The translations under genes and the position numbers were made by a program. A model generated the notes under the pieces. The model did no database searches and was not told the origin of the DNA. It was given only the letters and a program-made list of their open reading frames with translations. Below are positions 63,314 through 64,000 of a stretch of 64,000 nt of DNA, piece by piece. Source of the DNA: Alcaligenes aquatilis (GTDB lineage Bacteria > Pseudomonadota > Gammaproteobacteria > Burkholderiales > Burkholderiaceae_B); contig NZ_CP022390.1 of NCBI RefSeq assembly GCF_003076515.1, forward strand, positions 3,721,642 to 3,785,641, given 5' to 3'. Every line of letters starts with the position of its first letter. Positions within the stretch are counted from its first letter, which is position 1.

Positions 63314-64000
63314 ATGACTGGAAACTTTATGCGCAAGGCCCTGATGGCCGCTGCCATCGCTTCCCCCCTGGCCGCCTTGCCTGTGTCCGCTCAGGCAAAC
63401 GATCAAGAACCCCTGAAAATCGGTTTTGTGTATGTCAGCCCTATCGGTGAAGCCGGTTGGACTTGGCAGCAGGATATTGGCCGTCTGCAAATGGAAGAGG
63501 CCCTGAAAGGCCGTGTGGTTACTCAGTACGTGGAAAACGTGCCTGAAGGCGCCGATGCAGAGCGTGTCATTCGTGATCTGGCCCAGCAAGGCAACAAGCT
63601 GATTTTCACGACCTCGTTTGGCTACATGAACCAGACGCAGAAAGTGGCCAAGCAGTTTCCAGACGTGAAATTCGTCCACTCCACTGGCTACAAAACAGCG
63701 CCTAACGTGGCGACCACCAACGCCCGTTTCTACGAGTCCCGTTACCTGGCTGGCGTGCTGGCGGGCAAGATGACCAAATCCAATGTGGTCGGTTACGTGG
63801 GTGCTCATCCCATTCCTGAAGTGTTGCAAGGTATCAACGCCTTTGCTATCGGTTTGAAGAGCGTGAACCCCGAAGCCCAGGTGCGCGTGGTGTGGGCCAA
63901 TAGCTGGTACGACCCAGGTAAAGAACGTGATGCGGCTGTGACCTTGCTGGGTCAGGGCGCAGACGTGGTGACTCACCACACCGACTCCACTGCCACCGTG
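63314..64000 (+). CDS. BMP family ABC transporter substrate-binding protein (truncated by window end)
   Basis: The periplasmic receptor of the preceding ABC system. 229 codons are present and the frame is still open at base 64000. The signal peptide MTGNFMRKALMAAAIASPLA to about ALPVSAQA is followed by KIGFVYVSPIGEAGWTWQQD, the start typical of the Med/BMP (basic membrane protein) family of nucleoside receptors. TTNARFYESRYLAGVLAGKM and VGAHPIPEVLQGINAF match the family core. AGAGGA precedes ATG 63314. The receptor is usually first in such operons; here it comes last. Confidence 0.9.
   Translation, partial: MTGNFMRKALMAAAIASPLAALPVSAQANDQEPLKIGFVYVSPIGEAGWTWQQDIGRLQMEEALKGRVVTQYVENVPEGADAERVIRDLAQQGNKLIFTTSFGYMNQTQKVAKQFPDVKFVHSTGYKTAPNVATTNARFYESRYLAGVLAGKMTKSNVVGYVGAHPIPEVLQGINAFAIGLKSVNPEAQVRVVWANSWYDPGKERDAAVTLLGQGADVVTHHTDSTATV

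Overview
The window is a gene-dense stretch (about 57% GC by eye) of a betaproteobacterial chromosome, most likely Alcaligenaceae and close to Alcaligenes. Pointers are the many Bug-type solute receptors and LysR/IclR regulators, the ribBA-ribH-nusB-thiL-pgpA-pncC housekeeping run, a betaproteobacterial style groES-groEL with a CIRCE operator, and a maleamate-amidase-like hydrolase. No rRNA, tRNA, insertion sequence, prophage, CRISPR array or classical defence locus was found. The assignment rests on remembered protein families, not on a database search.

Layout. 1-5.4 kb: an isochorismatase-fold hydrolase, then a large autotransporter with a zinc-peptidase motif, flanked on both sides by copies of one palindromic repeat (family B), followed by a 233-bp multi-stem palindrome (family A, copy 1). 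5.4-18 kb: a MobA-like nucleotidyltransferase, the c-di-GMP brake YcgR, an imine reductase of the ornithine cyclodeaminase family, YidB-like protein, metY, asmA with a lone MOSC N-terminal domain, ferredoxin, coaD, rsmD, ftsY and a CYTH-CHAD protein. 18-23.2 kb: an IclR regulator and the riboflavin/thiamine/NusB/PgpA/PncC run. 23.2-26.4 kb: an IclR regulator with two matching palindromic operators, a Bug receptor and a CoA-transferase. 26.8-34 kb: pyrF, dgkA, groEL-groES, an amidase, a diguanylate cyclase and family A copy 2. 34-39 kb: pirin with a divergent LysR gene, an NTF2-like protein, pta-ackA.

38.9-45.8 kb is a coherent L-pipecolate/lysine degradation cluster: LysR regulator, hglS, pipecolate oxidase, aminoadipate semialdehyde dehydrogenase and a permease. 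The imine reductase at 6.9 kb could supply L-pipecolate to it. 45.9-48.9 kb: cysHDN for sulfate activation and reduction. 49-51.5 kb: a DMT exporter with a divergent MocR regulator. 51.7-54 kb: ahpC-ahpF behind an OxyR-like site. 54.4-59.7 kb: thiol-fold mini-protein, LysR plus an acetyl/succinyl-CoA transferase, LysE-type exporter, meso-diaminopimelate dehydrogenase and a PMP3-like peptide. 59.7 kb to the end: a nucleoside-type ABC transporter (ATPase, two permeases, BMP receptor cut by the window edge).

The most unusual signal is repeat family A (5031-5268 and 33738-33975). The two copies share conserved single-stranded-looking blocks and a conserved terminal hairpin. Their stem arms differ completely in sequence between copies yet stay complementary inside each copy. 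That is the signature of a structure kept by selection, RNA or DNA, and I know of no described family that it matches.
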